A stretch of DNA of 64,000 nucleotides from Tachypleus tridentatus (lineage: Eukaryota > Arthropoda > Merostomata > Xiphosura > Limulidae): positions 14,803,857 to 14,867,856 of the forward strand of contig NC_134834.1 in assembly GCF_004210375.1 (NCBI RefSeq), in the 5' to 3' direction. Positions 24,601 through 39,600 of the stretch are shown piece by piece. The notes beneath the pieces are model-generated. The model made no database searches, was not told the DNA's origin, and saw only the letters and a program-made list of their open reading frames with translations. Made by a program: the position numbers and the translations under genes. Within the stretch, counting starts at the first letter, position 1. Every line of letters begins with the position of its first letter.

Positions 24601-27600
24601 GAAACTTATGGAAACTTTGAGCCTTGGAAAATAGAGGGTATGGTGGGGTGAAACTTGTTGAAGCTTTGAAAATGGAAAAAAGAGGTATAATTAGTGTAAA
24701 ACTTATTGAAACTCTGAAAATGGAAAATAGAGAGTATAAGTAAAGGAGTGAAACTTGTTGAAACTTTGAAAATGGAAAAATAGAGAATATAATTGGGGTA
24801 AAACTTATTGAAGCTTTGAAAAGGAAAATAGAGAGGAGTATAATTAGAGGTGAAACTTATTGAAACTTTGAAAATGGAAAAGAGAGTATAATTGGGGTGA
24901 AACTTGTTGAGCTTTGAAAATGGAAAACAGAGGGTATGGTGGGGTGAGCTTGTTGAGCTCTGAAAATAGAAAATAGAGGGGTATGGTGGGGTGAGCTTGT
25001 TGAGCTCTGAAAATGGAAAATAGAGGGGTATGGTGGGGTGAGCTTGTTGAGCTCTGAAAATGGAAAATAGAGGGGTATGGTGGGGGTGAGTTTGTTGAGC
25101 TTTGAAAATGGAAAATAGAGGGGGGTATGGTGGGGTGAGTTTGTTGAGCTTTGAAAATGGAAAATATATTGTAATTGCCCAAACCTAAACAAAAAAAAGA
25201 AAGTTGTTGGTGTCAGTTGGTCAACAACACGGAAGAAATGGGTCATAAACAAACCGAAAAAAAAAAAAGTCAGTTATGTTATTGTGGCTTTCCACCAGTT
25301 AAATTTTTCATCATGAAAATCACGTCACGACATTAAAAATAGTCATGACAAGGAACCAGTAATGAGAGAGACGGCATTGGAAGTTTGTTTGTTTGTTTTT
25401 CTGTGAAGGATTTCCAAACTGACTCACTTGAAGTGGGAAATTATGTTATTTGCCAAGAAAATTGTCAGTTTATTAGAAGAGACTCCTTGTGGTTGTAGCT
25501 ATCTAGCTGGTCTTGTTTGCTTTCTCTTGTAGAAGTAACATTATTTTTCATATTGACTTAATGCCACACGAAGGTGACCTGCACGAGTCTCCCCTAATTT
25601 TTAACTCGTTGATTAGAGAGAATGGATCCACTGTCAAACCTTGAAATACTCTGATCGAATAGTAGCAAAAATCTCAGTAGTAATATATTTCTATAGCTGT
25701 ATCGAGTTAGTAAAAATCTCAGTGGTAAGATATTTCTATAGCTGTATAGAGTTAGTAAAAATCTCAGTTGTAATATATTTCTATAGCTGTATCGAGTTAG
25801 AAAAAATGTCAGCAGTAATATATTTCTATAGCTGTATCGAGTTAGCAAAAATCTCAGTAGTAAGACATTTCTATAGCTATATAGAGTTAGTAAAAATCTC
25901 AACAGTAATATATTTCTATATCTGTATAGGCTTAGTAAAAACCTCGATAACAAGATGTTCCAACAATTGTCTAAAATTAATAGGCTTTTCTGATTAATAT
26001 TTAATTACTTCGAGACTGAAACTGAAAAGAAACAAATTACATGACGAAGTAAATTCTATGGTGTCGGGAAGTTAAGACATTTGTTCAGAGAACATCCGAT
26101 ATGTGCGACTGATACGGGAAGTTAAGACATTTGTTGAGATAACATCCGATATGTGCGACTGATATGGGAAGTTAAGACATTTGTTAAGATAACATCCGAT
26201 ATGTGCGACTGATACAGGAAGTTAAGACATTTGTTAAGATAACATCCGATATGTGCGACTGATACGGGAAGTTAAGACATTTGTTAAGATAACATCCGAT
26301 ATGTGCGACTGATACGGGAAGTTAAGACATTTGTTAAGATAACATCCGATATGTGCGACTGATACGGGAAGTTAAGACATTTGTTAAGATAACATCCGAT
26401 ATGTGCGACTGATACGGGAAGTTAAGACATTTGTTAAGATAACATCCTATATGTGCGACTGATACGGGAAGTTAAGACATTTGTTAAGATAACATCCGAT
26501 ATGTGCGACTGATACGGGAAGTTAAGACATTTGTTAAGATAACATCCTATATGTGCGACTGATACGGGAAGTTAAGACATTTGTTAAGATAACATCCGAT
26601 ATATGCGACTGATACGGGAAGTTAAGACATTTGTTAAGATAACATCCGATATGTGCGACTGATACGGGAAGTTAAGACATTTGTTAAGATAACATCCGAT
26701 ATATGTGCGACTGATACGGGAAGTTAAGACATTTGTTAAGATAACATCCGATATGTGCGACTGATACGGGAAGTTAAAACATTTGTTAAGATAACATCCG
26801 ATATGTGCGACTGATACGGGAAGTTAAGACATTTGTTAAGATAACATCCTATATGTGCGACTGATACGGGAAGTTAAGACATTTGTTAAGATAACATCCG
26901 ATATGTGCGACTGATACGGGAAGTTAAAACATTTGTTAAGATAACATCCGATATGTGCGACTGATACGGGAAGTTAAGACATTTGTTAAGATAACATCCG
27001 ATATGTGCGACTGATACGGGAAGTTAAAACATTTGTTAAGATAACATCCGATATGTGCGACTGATACGGGAAGTTAAGACATTTGTTAAGATAACATCCG
27101 ATATGTGCGACTGATACGGGAAGTTAAGACATTTGTTAAGATAACATCCGATATGTGCGACTGATACGGGAAGTTAAGACATTTGTTAAGATAACATCCG
27201 ATATGTGCGACTGATACGGGAAGTTAAGACATTTGTTAAGATAACATCCGATATGTGCGACTGATACGGGAAGTTAAGACATTTGTTAAGATAACCAATA
27301 TGTGCGAACTGAAGCTGGTAATGGTTTGAATGCATCAACAGTTGCGCACCCTTGACGTTAAAATTTGTATTACAGCAAAGCCACATTTGGCTTATCTTCT
27401 GCGTCCACTACGGGATCGTATCCCTGGATTTTAACGTTCTAAGTCTATAAACTCACCACTGTCACATCGGGAGGTCTGTTGTTAATGTTTTACTATCGTG
27501 AACTTGAGTTGTCGAAAGAAATTCGTTAGAAACATAAACGTATATTTTATTTTTATCAAAGTTATTTTTACACACAAGAAACAATTGCCGTCCTGATGAA

Positions 27601-30600
27601 TATTTTAAAGTTTGTGCCAGAACTGAGGCTTTCTGTTACGTGTAGAAAGAAAACCGCTGGTACTTTCATTCTAACTTTCAGCGTGTTTGTTAGTCGTGCC
27701 AGTTGAGCATGTTGGACTGCTCTGTGAAGAGGTTCGAACATCAAATATTGTAGTAATGTTTGTTTGTTAGTCGTGCTAACTGAGCATGTTGGACTGCTCT
27801 GTGAAGAGGTTCGAACATCAAATATTGTAGTAACGTTTGTTTGATAGTCGTGCTAACTGAGCATGTTGGACTGCTCTGTGAAGAGGTTCGAACATCAAAT
27901 ATTGTAGTAACGTTTGTTTGTTAGTCGTGCTAACTGAGCATGTTGGACTGCTCTGTGAAGAAGTTCTAACATCAAATATTGTAGTAACGTTATTACGAGA
28001 ATCCACCCAGGTCCTAAACCAGTGTATGACGAAACCTAGTGATTATCATGCTACAACTGAAACGCCCCCGGTAGCTTGGTATTTAGGCTTAAGGACTCGC
28101 AACGGTAAAACGAGAGGTTAACTCCCTGCAATGGGTTAGCCTATTGTACAATTTAGTGTTTTAACAAAAATGTGTAAAGAAATATAGAAGTAGCTTAAAA
28201 ATAAATCAGTGAATAAACTGAAATAAGCCGAAATGGTTAATTAATATGGACTGCCGATCAAAGAAAATTACCAAACCAGATCGGAACTAAAATTCAACCT
28301 GCTATTAGTAATAGGTATAACTAGTTGAAGAAACAAAACAAGATGGTGGTTAGTTGCTCTATTTAGAGGACATGGTTTCAAATATCAGTTACCTCCAACG
28401 ATAACATATTATAAACATAGGGATGTGGGTACAGAATTACAAAGAAAACACAATAACACAGTTTGAGTACCATACTAATAACAGATAACAAGGGTTAGCT
28501 CATATTTACTTTATTCTATGTTATTTTTCGTGTCTTCTTCTTCCTCTTTCGTGTCAGATCCTTTGTTTCAAAACATCTCTATCCACTATTTGTTCAAATT
28601 CTGGCCCGGCATGGCCAAGCGTGTTAAGGCGTTCGACTCGTAATTTGAGGGTCGCGGGTTCGAATCCCCGTCGCGTCAAACATGCTCGCCCTTTCAGCCG
28701 TGGGGCGTTATAATGTTACGGTCAATTCCACTATTCGTTGGTAAAGAGTAGCCCAAGAGTTGGCGGTGGGTGGTGATGACTATCTGCTTTTCCTCTAGGC
28801 TTACACCGATAAATTAGGGACGGCTAGCACAGATAGCCCTCGAGTAGCTTTGCGCGAAATTCAAAACAAACAAACATCTAGAGAACCGTTTACCAAACTT
28901 TTCGATACCGAGGACCGACTCGCTTCGCCTCTGAATTGTCGCAGATGGCTAAAATACAAGTACACTATGATTTATGTGTAAACATGTCTTCAGTTTTCAT
29001 CTTACTTGTACGTGTTGGATCCCTCGAACCCGTGATTATGCCGGACTGGTTGCTGAAATACTGATGTCGGGTGATAGATTGCGTTAATAAAACATATTAG
29101 TAAACTACAGAGTCTTGGTTTGTAAATGAAACGAGGAAATTGAGGTCTAAGGTGAGAGAGGTATACAAGGCTCAGGAGGTCAGAAGCCTAAGGTCACGAG
29201 AGACGAAAATTAGTAACGCTAGCGAAATGTAACTCTGTGTAGCGACCAGAGGTTTAAGTCGTGGTGGAAGAGATGTCTTAAGTTCTAGGATACGAGTGAA
29301 TTGAGGCTGTACATGTGACATGTTATCAAACCAAGGCTGGTACAGCACTTGTTACACTCTTTTAATGTGCATGTTGTATCCTAGGACTATTAGACTATTA
29401 AATATGTGGGTGATGTTTAATGACACCACTAGCCTTGTTTTTTGTGTTTTTAATGCGACCATTGAGAATTAGTTGGGTGTCATTCGGGTTTTAGGCTTAT
29501 GACAGTGTAGCTTCTTAAAGATGGTCTTCATGAAACAACTCCAAGTGTTAACATTTTATTTCTTCACGTAGTTTGTAAAAACATGTATTTTCGTGCTAAC
29601 GGAAGTGTGCTTAAAATTCTGCCCACATTCACCAAATGTTTCATCTCCCTTTCTGACCAACATTAACGATCGAATCTTTAAATTACTAAGAGCACGATCG
29701 GTTGAAAATTTGCTTTGCACACACAAAATAAAGCGACGCTTAACGTCGTACTAGGGGAAACATTAAGACTTGGGCATAAGTTACTTCAAAACGTGCCTTC
29801 GCCTTCCCTGGAGCCCCCACACTCCACAATATTATTGCAGTACCAGATCTTATGTTGAATTTTCTAAGACATCACAAATGGTGAAACCGTAGGCAGGTTT
29901 AAGTAAACAAACCAACCTTCTTGAGCCAATTGACAAGCGTACTCGAGTAAGACCTTACCCACAAAGAGTACTAGAATGTCAAGTGGCCAGTGCAGTTTGA
30001 TAAAACTGATAGGTGGACCACCATCATGCCACCCCGCTTCGTATTGTCTATTGTAACTTAGACTTTACGTGGTTACGATCGGGTGTTATAGATTTATGTC
30101 ACGGTAAACATTTTCTTATATGTTTCCTCCAAGTTACAGTTTTTACAGTGGAAAAAAAAAAATATATATATATCAGTGAGCAGCCCCAAAACGTTCTTTT
30201 GTATCTGTAAACAAAATGTCTGTTTGTCTGTTGTTCTTTGAAGTCAAGCACAATGCTACACAATGGCCTATCTGTGCTCTGCCCACCACAGGTATCGAAA
30301 CCCAGTTTGTAGCACCGTAAGTCCGCAGATATGTCGCAGTGCCTCTGGGGAGGCGTGTATATCTAAATGAAGTGAACATAAATCAGAACGAACTATTTTC
30401 TCTTGGGCGTAATGTTACAGTTATCGCGGAATTGATCTTTGCTTCCTCACTGTAAAGATCAACTCAGAATTCTTCACGTTGCGATATAATGCTGTATTTG
30501 CGCATGCGCCGTAAGAATGTCGGAGACACAGATCTCCTAATTTCAAGCTAAGGCATTAATAATACTAAAGGTTTGCTTGTTTGCTATCAAACACAAAGCT

Positions 30601-33600
30601 ACACACACACTGCAGTATGTACTGTGCCCTTCGTGGGTATCGAACCCAACTCTTTAGCGTTATAGATTCTCTGACTTACCATCGAGCCACTGAGGTGAAT
30701 TATTTTATTTGTATGTTCGCTGTTAAACGCAAAATAATTTCTATATTTATATATCTTTTGGATTAATCCATTCCAACAAAAGAAAAAAATATTTTTTTTG
30801 AACTTTGAACTTTTTTAAGTTCCAGGATTAATGTAACCAACGTTCATTCGGTAGTGGTAGTAACTCCATATATAGACTACGTCATCCCACTTGTTTATTC
30901 ATATGTAACTCTTTTTCTCGATCGAAACAGAAGCAAAATATTCTCAGCACTGAACTAAATTACTGATTGACTGTAAGGAACTGACCAAGTTAAGCCTAAC
31001 TCGTGTTTTATATGCGACTCAAGTTGTGTTTCTTTAACTTTCAAGAAGGTTCTTTTAGACAAAGTAACGTCCATTACGATCCGCTGAAGTCACCTGTGGT
31101 TAAACAAAATCGCATACTTCTAGAAAGTTTCAGATTAAAAACATAACGTACGACAATTCTGTCCTAAACCGTGTCGTGGTCTGTCGTGGTCAAGAATTTA
31201 CTGACGCATTATTCTAGAAAATAGTAAAGTTTGAAAAGGAATATTTCTAAATTTGTGTTATTATTAACATAACTCGGTACTTGTAGAAACTTCCGGCATC
31301 TGTGTATGGTGTCAGGCTATTAACCTTATGTTCCGTGGTTTTCGTCTCATTGTCGCTTTGGAGTCGTTAGTGCGTTATAAGAGTGACGGTCAGTTCCATT
31401 TTATCGGTTTGTCAAGATTAGCCTAAGAGCTAGCAGTGGGTGGTATTGGTTAGTTGCTTTTCCTTCTAGTCTATCACTTCAAAATTAGGAACAGTCAGCG
31501 ATTTTTAAAAATAATCTAAGCCAGTCTCTGTGTGACATGCATATATAAAATGTGTATGGTTGTTATGAAACCTTACATATTTACCGTAGGTTAAAAAAAA
31601 ATTATAAATTCTCCAACTCGAGCCGTCTTTATAGGTGAACCTTTCATGTCAGAAAAAAAAAACGCTCGGGTTATAGAGTAGTAATGGAATAGTTTCTAAT
31701 AAAAATGGCACCGAGAATAATGTATTGGTGTCTGATGAAAGTTGCATCAGTAATAACGTATTATTGTCTGATAAAAGTGGCACAGTTGGTAATGTGTTGG
31801 TGTCTGATAAAAGTGGCACAGTTGGTAATGTGTTGGTGACTGATAGAAGTGGCACAGTTGGTAATGTGTTCGTGTCTGATAAAAGTGGCATCAGTAATAA
31901 CGTATTATTGTCTGATTAAAGTGGCACAGTTGGTAATGTGTTGGTGTCTGATAAAAGTGGCACAGTTGATAATGTGTTGGTGTCTGATAAAAGTGGCACA
32001 GTTGGTAATGTGTTCGTGTTTCATAAAAGTGGCACAGTTGATAATAATAAAAGGGCCCCCCAGTGGCTCAGCAGTATGTTTGCTGACTTGCAACGCTAAA
32101 ATCCGGGTTTCGATTCCCACGGTGGGCAGAGCACAGATAGCCCATTGAGTAGCTTTGTGCTTAATTCAAAACAACAATAAAAAATTGAGAAAATAACTGT
32201 GTGAAAATCGTAAAGTTTAGTGTTTTCTTTCCTTCTGAACTAAATGGTGTCACACTTGATGTGTCATCCTTCTTTATTTATTAAAATGTAACATCGGATG
32301 CAGCATTAATTTGTAGGGGGAGACTTGAAAAGCACTCGCTGTTGAAAGATGGTGAGAGAATTTTTGGTTTTAAATGTAACAGTCGTTATTTTTGTTTCAG
32401 CGAAAAAAATACACAGTTTGTGTTCTATTGACCTTGACGAATCGAACACCGGTTTTTAGCGTCGTATGTCTGTGAAGGGAATGGACTGGGAGAGAGAATA
32501 TGGTGGATTGTATTAACCACAATCAGTTTAACACACAACGGATATAGTCGTGAAATGAATTTGGGATTCTGCCTTTAGATCAAAAGAAATTCGTAGAAGT
32601 TTCTAGATTTCAGTGATAATTAAGATAGAAATAAACATTGAGTGATGAGGAATGTTCAAAAAATATTGAAATGTTGCCAAACGTTGAAGAGAGAGAAGGA
32701 AAAAATACGGGCATAATTTGACCTATGTGGTTTATTAGTGTTCTAGTGTTGGCTGTTGGATATTGTTTGTAACACTGAAAGTCCTGAAGGTGGCCAGTAA
32801 AAAACACGTTTTAAACATTCAAAACAAAGGTTCAATAGTAGTGTTAAGGTCGTCTTTTACCACATTGTATCTTTTATTCTTTAGTTATGTAAATTACAAA
32901 GATCATAAATAAAGCAATAAGTAAAGCAGTAGAGCCATAACGTGTACATCACACTGACTAGAAGTAGTAAAGCAGTAGAACCATAACGTGTACGTCACAC
33001 TGACTAGAAGTAGTAAAGCAGTAGAACCATAGCGTGTACATCACACTGACTAGACGTAGTAAAGCAGTAGAACCATAACGTGTACATCACACTGACTAGA
33101 AGTAGTAAAACAGTAGAACCATAGCGTGTACATCACACTGACTAGAAGTAGTAAAGCAGTAGAACCATAGCGTGTACATCACACTGACTAGAAGTAGTAA
33201 AGCAGTAGAACCATAACGTGTACATCACACTGACTAGAAGTAGTAAAACAGTAGAACCATAGCGTGTACATCACACTGACTAGAAGTAGTAAAGCAGTAG
33301 AACCATAGCGTGTACATCACACTGACTAGAAGTAGTAAAACAGTAGAACCATAGCGTGTACATCACACTGACTAGAAGTAGTAAAACAGTAGAACCATAA
33401 CGTGTACATCACACTGACTAGAGTAGTAAAACAGTAGAACCATAACGTGTACATCACACTGACTAGAAGTAGTAAAACAGTAGAACCATAGCGTGTACAT
33501 CACACTGACTAGAAGTAGTAAAGCAGTAGAACCATAGCGTGTACATCACACTGACTAGAAGTAGTAAAGCAGTAGAACCATAACGTGTACATCACACTGA

Positions 33601-36600
33601 CTAGAAGTAGTAAAGCAGTAGAACCATAGCGTGTACATCACACTGACTAGAGTAGTAAAGCAGTAGAACCATAGCGTGTACATCACACTGACTAGAGTAG
33701 TAAAGCAGTAGAACCATAGCGTGTACATCACACTGACTAGAAGTAGTAAAACAGTAGAACCATAGCGTGTACATCACACTGACTAGAAGTAGTAAAGCAG
33801 TAGAACCATAGCGTGTACATCACACTAACTAGAAGTAGTAAAGCAGTAGAACCATAGCGTGTACATCACACTGACTAGAAGTAGTAAAGCAGTAGAACCA
33901 TAGCGTGTACATCACACTGACTAGAAGTAGTAAAGCAGTAGAACCATAACGTGTACATCACACTGACTAGAAGTAGTAAAGCAGTAGAACCATAGCGTGT
34001 ACATCACACTGACTAGAAGTAGTAAAGCAGTAGAACCATAGCGTGTACATCACACTGACTAGAAGTAGTAAAGCAGTAGAACCATAGCGTGTACATCACA
34101 CTGACTAGAAGTAGTAAAGCAGTAGAACCATAGCGTGTACATCACACTGACTAGAAGTAGTAAAGCAGTAGAACCATAGCGTGTACATCACACTGACTAG
34201 AAGTAGTAAAGCAGTAGAACCATAGCGTGCATCACACTGACTAGAAGTAGTAAAACAGTAGAACCATAGCGTGTACATCACACTGACTAGAAGTAGTAAA
34301 GCAGTAGAACCATAGCGTGCATCACACTAACTAGAAGTAGAAAAGCAGTAGAACCATAGCGTGTACATCACACTGACTAGAAGTAGTAAAACAGTAGAAC
34401 CATAGCGTGTACGTCACACTGACTAGAAGTAGTAAAGCAGTAGAACCATAACGTGTACGTCACACTGACTAGAAGTAGTAAAGCAGTAGAACCATAGCGT
34501 GTACATCACACTGACTAGAAGTAGTAAAGCAGTAGAACCATAGCGTGTACATCACACTGACTAGAAGTAGTAAAGCAGTAGAACCATAGCGTGTACATCA
34601 CACTGACTAGAGTAGTAAAGCAGTAGAACCATAGCGTGTACATCACACTGACTAGAAGTAGTAAAGCAGTAGAACCATAGCGTGTACATCACACTAACTA
34701 GAAGTAGTAAAGCAGTAGAACCATAGCGTGTACATCACACTGACTATAAGTAGTAAAGCAGTAGAACCATAGCGTGTACATCACACTAACTAGAAGTAGT
34801 AAAGCAGTAGAACCATAACGTGTACATCACACTGACTAGAAGTAGTAAAGCAGTAGAACCATAGCGTGTACATCACACTGACTAGAAGTAGTAAAGCAGT
34901 AGAACCATAGCGTGTACATCACACTGACTAGAAGTAGTAAAGCAGTAGAACCATAGCGTGTACATTACACTGACTAGAGTAGTAAAGCAGTAGAACCATA
35001 GCGTGTACATCACACTGACTAGAGTAGTAAAACAGTAGAACCATAGCGTGTACATCACACTGACTAGAAGTAGTAAAGCAGTAGAACCATAGCGTGTACA
35101 TCACACTGACTATAAGTAGTAAAGCAGTAGAACCATAGCGTGTACATCACACTAACTAGAAGTAGTAAAGCAGTAGAACCATAGCGTGTACATCACACTG
35201 ACTAGAAGTAGTAAAGCAGTAGAACCATAGCGTGTACATCACACTGACTAGAAGTAGTAAAGCAGTAGAACCATAGCGTGTACATCACACTGACTAGAAG
35301 TAGTAAAGCAGTAGAACCATAACGTGTACGTCACACTGACTAGAAGTAGTAAAGCAGTAGAACCATAGCGTGTACGTCACACTGACTAGAAGTAGTAAAG
35401 CATTAGAACCATAGCGTGTACATCACACTGACTAGAAGTAGTAAAACAGTAGAACCATAGCGTGTACATCACACTGACTAGAGTAGTAAAGCAGTAGAAC
35501 CATAGCGTGTACATCACACTGACTAGAAGTAGTAAAGCAGTAGAACCATAGCGTGTACATCACACTGACTAGAAGTAGTAAAACAGTAGAACCATAGCGT
35601 GTACATCACACTGACTAGAAGTAGTAAAGCAGTAGAACCATAGCGTGTACATCACACTAACTAGAAGTAGTAAAACAGTAGAACCATAGCGTGTACATCA
35701 CACTGACTATAAGTAGTAAAACAGTAGAACCATAGCGTGTACATCACACTGACTAGAAGTAGTAAAGCAGTAGAACCATAGCGTGTACATCACACTGACT
35801 ATAAGTAGTAAAACAGTAGAACCATAGCGTGTACATCACACTGACTAGAGTAGTAAAGCAGTAGAACCATAGCGTGTACATCACACTGACTAGAAGTAGT
35901 AAAGCATTAGAACCATAGCGTGTACATTACACTGACTAGAAGTAGTAAAACAGTAGAACCATGGCGTGTACATCACACTGACTAGAAGTAGTAAAGCAGT
36001 AGAACCATAACGTGTACATCACACTGACTAGAAGTAGTAAAGCAGTAGAACCATAGCGTGTACATCACACTGACTAGAAGTAGTAAAACAGTAGAACCAT
36101 AGCGTGTACATCACACTGACTAGAGTAGTAAAACAGTAGAACCATAGCGTGTACATCACACTGACTATAAGTAGTAAAGCAGTAGAACCATAGCGTGTAC
36201 ATCACACTGACTAGAAGTAGTAAAGCAGTAGAACCATAGCGTGTACATCACACTGACTAGAAGTAGTAAAGCAGTAGAACCATAGCGTGTACATCACACT
36301 GACTAGAAGTAGTAAAACAGTAGAACCATAGCGTGTACATCACACTGACTAGAAGTAGTAAAGCAGTAGAACCATAGCGTGTACATCACACTGACTAGAA
36401 GTAGTAAAGCAGTAGAACCATAGCGTGTACATCACACTAACTAGAGTAGTAAAGCAGTAGAACCATAGCGTGTACATCACACTGACTAGAAGTGGTAAAA
36501 CAGTAGAACCATAGCGTGTACATCACACTGACTAGAAGTAGTAAAGCAGTAGAACCATAGCGTGTACATCACACTTGACTAGAAGTAGTAAAGCAGTAGA

Positions 36601-39600
36601 ACCATAGCGTGTACATCACACTTGACTAGAAGTGGTAAAGCAGTAGAACCATAGCGTGTACATCACACTGACTAGAAGTAGTAAAGCAGTAGAACCATAG
36701 CGTGTACATCACACTGACTATAAGTAGTAAAGCAGTAGAACCATAGCGTGTACATCACACTGACTAGAAGTAGTAAAGCAGTAGAACCATAGCGTGTACA
36801 TCACACTGACTAGAAGTAGTAAAGCAGTAGAACCATAGCGTGTACATCACACTAACTAGAAGTAGTAAAGCAGTAGAACCATAGCGTGTACATCACACTG
36901 ACTATAAGTAGTAAAGCAGTAGAACCATAGCGTGTACATCACACTTGACTAGAAGTGGTAAAGCAGTAGAACCATAGCGTGTACATCACACTGACTAGAG
37001 TAGTAAAACAGTAGAACCATAGCGTGTACATCACACTGACTAGAAGTGAGTAAAACAGTAGAACCATAGCGTGTACATCACACTGACTAGAGTAGTAAAA
37101 CAGTAGAACCATAGCGTGTACATCACACTAACTAGAGTAGTAAAGCAGTAGAACCATAGCGTGTACATCACACTGACTAGAGTAGTAAAGCAGTAGAACC
37201 ATAACGTGTACATCACACTGACTAGAAGTAGTAAAGCAGTAGAACCATAGCGTGTACGTCACACTGACTAGAAGTAGTAAAGCAGTAGAACCATAACGTG
37301 TACATCACACTGACTAGAAGTAGTAAAGCAGTAGAACCATAGCGTGTACATCACACTGACTAGAAGTAGTAAATCAGTAGAACCATAACGTGTACGTCAC
37401 ACTGACTAGAAGTAGTAAAGCAGTAGAACCATAGCGTGTACATCACACTGACTAGAAGTAGTAAAGCAGTAGAACCATAGCGTGTACATCACACTGACTA
37501 GAAGTAGTAAAGCAGTAGAACCATAGCGTGCATCACACTGACTAGAAGTAGTAAAGCAGTAGAACCATAGCGTGTACGTCACACTTGACTAGAAGTAGTA
37601 AAGCAGTAGAACCATAGCGTGTACATCACACTGACTAGAAGTAGTAAAACAGTAGAACCATAGCGTGTACATCACACTGACTAGAAGTAGTAAAGCAGTA
37701 GAACCATAGCGTGTACATCACACTGACTAGAGTAGTAAAACAGTAGAACCATAGCGTGTACATCACACTGACTAGAAGTAGTAAAACAGTAGAACCATAG
37801 CGTGTACATCACACTGACTAGAAGTAGTAAAACAGTAGAACCATAGCGTGTACATCACACTGACTAGAAGTAGTAAAGCAGTAGAACCATAGCGTGTACA
37901 TCACACTGACTAGAAGTAGTAAAACAGTAGAACCATAGCGTGTACATCACACTCACTAGAGTAGTAAAACAGTAGAACCATAACGTGTACGTCACACTGA
38001 CTAGAAGTAGTAAAACAGTAGAACCATAGCGTGTACATCACACTGACTAGAAGTAGTAAAACAGTAGAACCATAGCGTGTACATCACACTGACTAGAAGT
38101 AGTAAAGCAGTAGAACCATAGCGTGCATCACACTGACTAGAAGTAGTAAAGCAGTAGAACCATAGCGTGTACGTCACACTTGACTAGAAGTAGTAAAGCA
38201 GTAGAACCATAGCGTGTACATCACACTGACTAGAAGTAGTAAAGCAGTAGAACCATAGCGTGTACGTCACACTGACTAGAAGTAGTAAAGCAGTAGAACC
38301 ATAGCGTGTACATCACACTGATTAGAAGTAGTAAAGCAGTAGAACCATAGCGTGTACATCACACTGACTAGAAGTAGTAAAGCAGTAGAACCATAGCGTG
38401 TACATCACACTGACTAGAAGTAGTAAAGCAGTAGAACCATAGCGTGTACATCACACTCACTAGAAGTAGTAAAACAGTAGAATTATAGTGTGTACGTCAC
38501 ACTGACTAAAAGTGGTAAAACAGTACATCAAGACAGTATCATCACTTTGGTTTAGAATTTCGCGCAAAGCTACACGAGGGCTATCTGCGCTAGCCGTCCT
38601 TATTTTAGCAGTGTAAGACTAGAAGGAAGGCAGCTAGTCAACACCATCCACCGCCAACTCTTGGGCTATTCTTTTACTAAAGAATAGTGGGATTGACCGT
38701 CACAATATAACGCCCCCACGGCTGAAATGGCGAGCATGTTTGGTGTGACGGGGATTCGAACCCGCAATCCTCAGATTACGAGTCGAGGCCCTAACCACCT
38801 GGCCATGCTGGGTTTCCAGCTTCGTCAGAGTGGAATGATTCTTCAAACAGTTGACATTTCACAGTATCGTGTTCTTTACGCGTAATCATGAGGGTTGTAT
38901 TTTGTTGGTAAATCCAGTGTCACCGTCATACACAGTCAACAATAACAGCTACTTATCTGTCAGAAGTAATACTATTGGATTGGTAAGTAATGTGTTTGCG
39001 TGACGAACAAGATGGTTGCTACTAGTAGAAGCAGTTCGACGGGATGGGGGAGGGGTGAAAGTGGTACACCAAGGATTATACTGCAGAGAGAAGTCGCTGC
39101 GTTCGAGAGTAATGACCTTATATATACGTTCGAGAGGGAATTGTGGATGAGAGGGTTTTCAGTTGCAATTTATATCTCAATCTCCTAGAACTAGAGGGAT
39201 CCGTCTTACTATCAGTAGGTTAAACGTTGCTGTCGCTCGAGTTAATTGTGTCAGTCATGCAGTGCACTTAGTTTTTGCGTGTACAAAATAAAGTTTAAGA
39301 ACAGTTTGAAGAGAACAAAAACATTGACGTGTGTTATTCGCCGTATATATTTTTGAACGAATACAGAACACTGGATCTGAAAACCTTTTTAAGTGTCGCT
39401 GGTGAGAAAGTCTACAGAACTACAGTGCAAGGACCCAATGTTCGATTTTCCGCGATAAACACGAACAAATTAGAACATTATTGCCCGACTTGGCCAGGTG
39501 GTTAAAGCACTCAACTCGTAATCCGAGGGTTGCGTGTTCGAATCCCCATCATACCAAACATGCTCTCCCTTTCAGCCGTGGGGGCGTTATAAAGTCTTGA

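Noticed and set aside
25594-25997. 118-119 codon open frames on both strands
   Set aside because: These result from the 45-bp tandem repeat, whose length is divisible by three.
31649-32148. Open frames with repeated VLVSDKSGTVGN or LLSDTNTLPTVP
   Set aside because: These result from the 36-bp tandem repeat; no start, splice or domain evidence.
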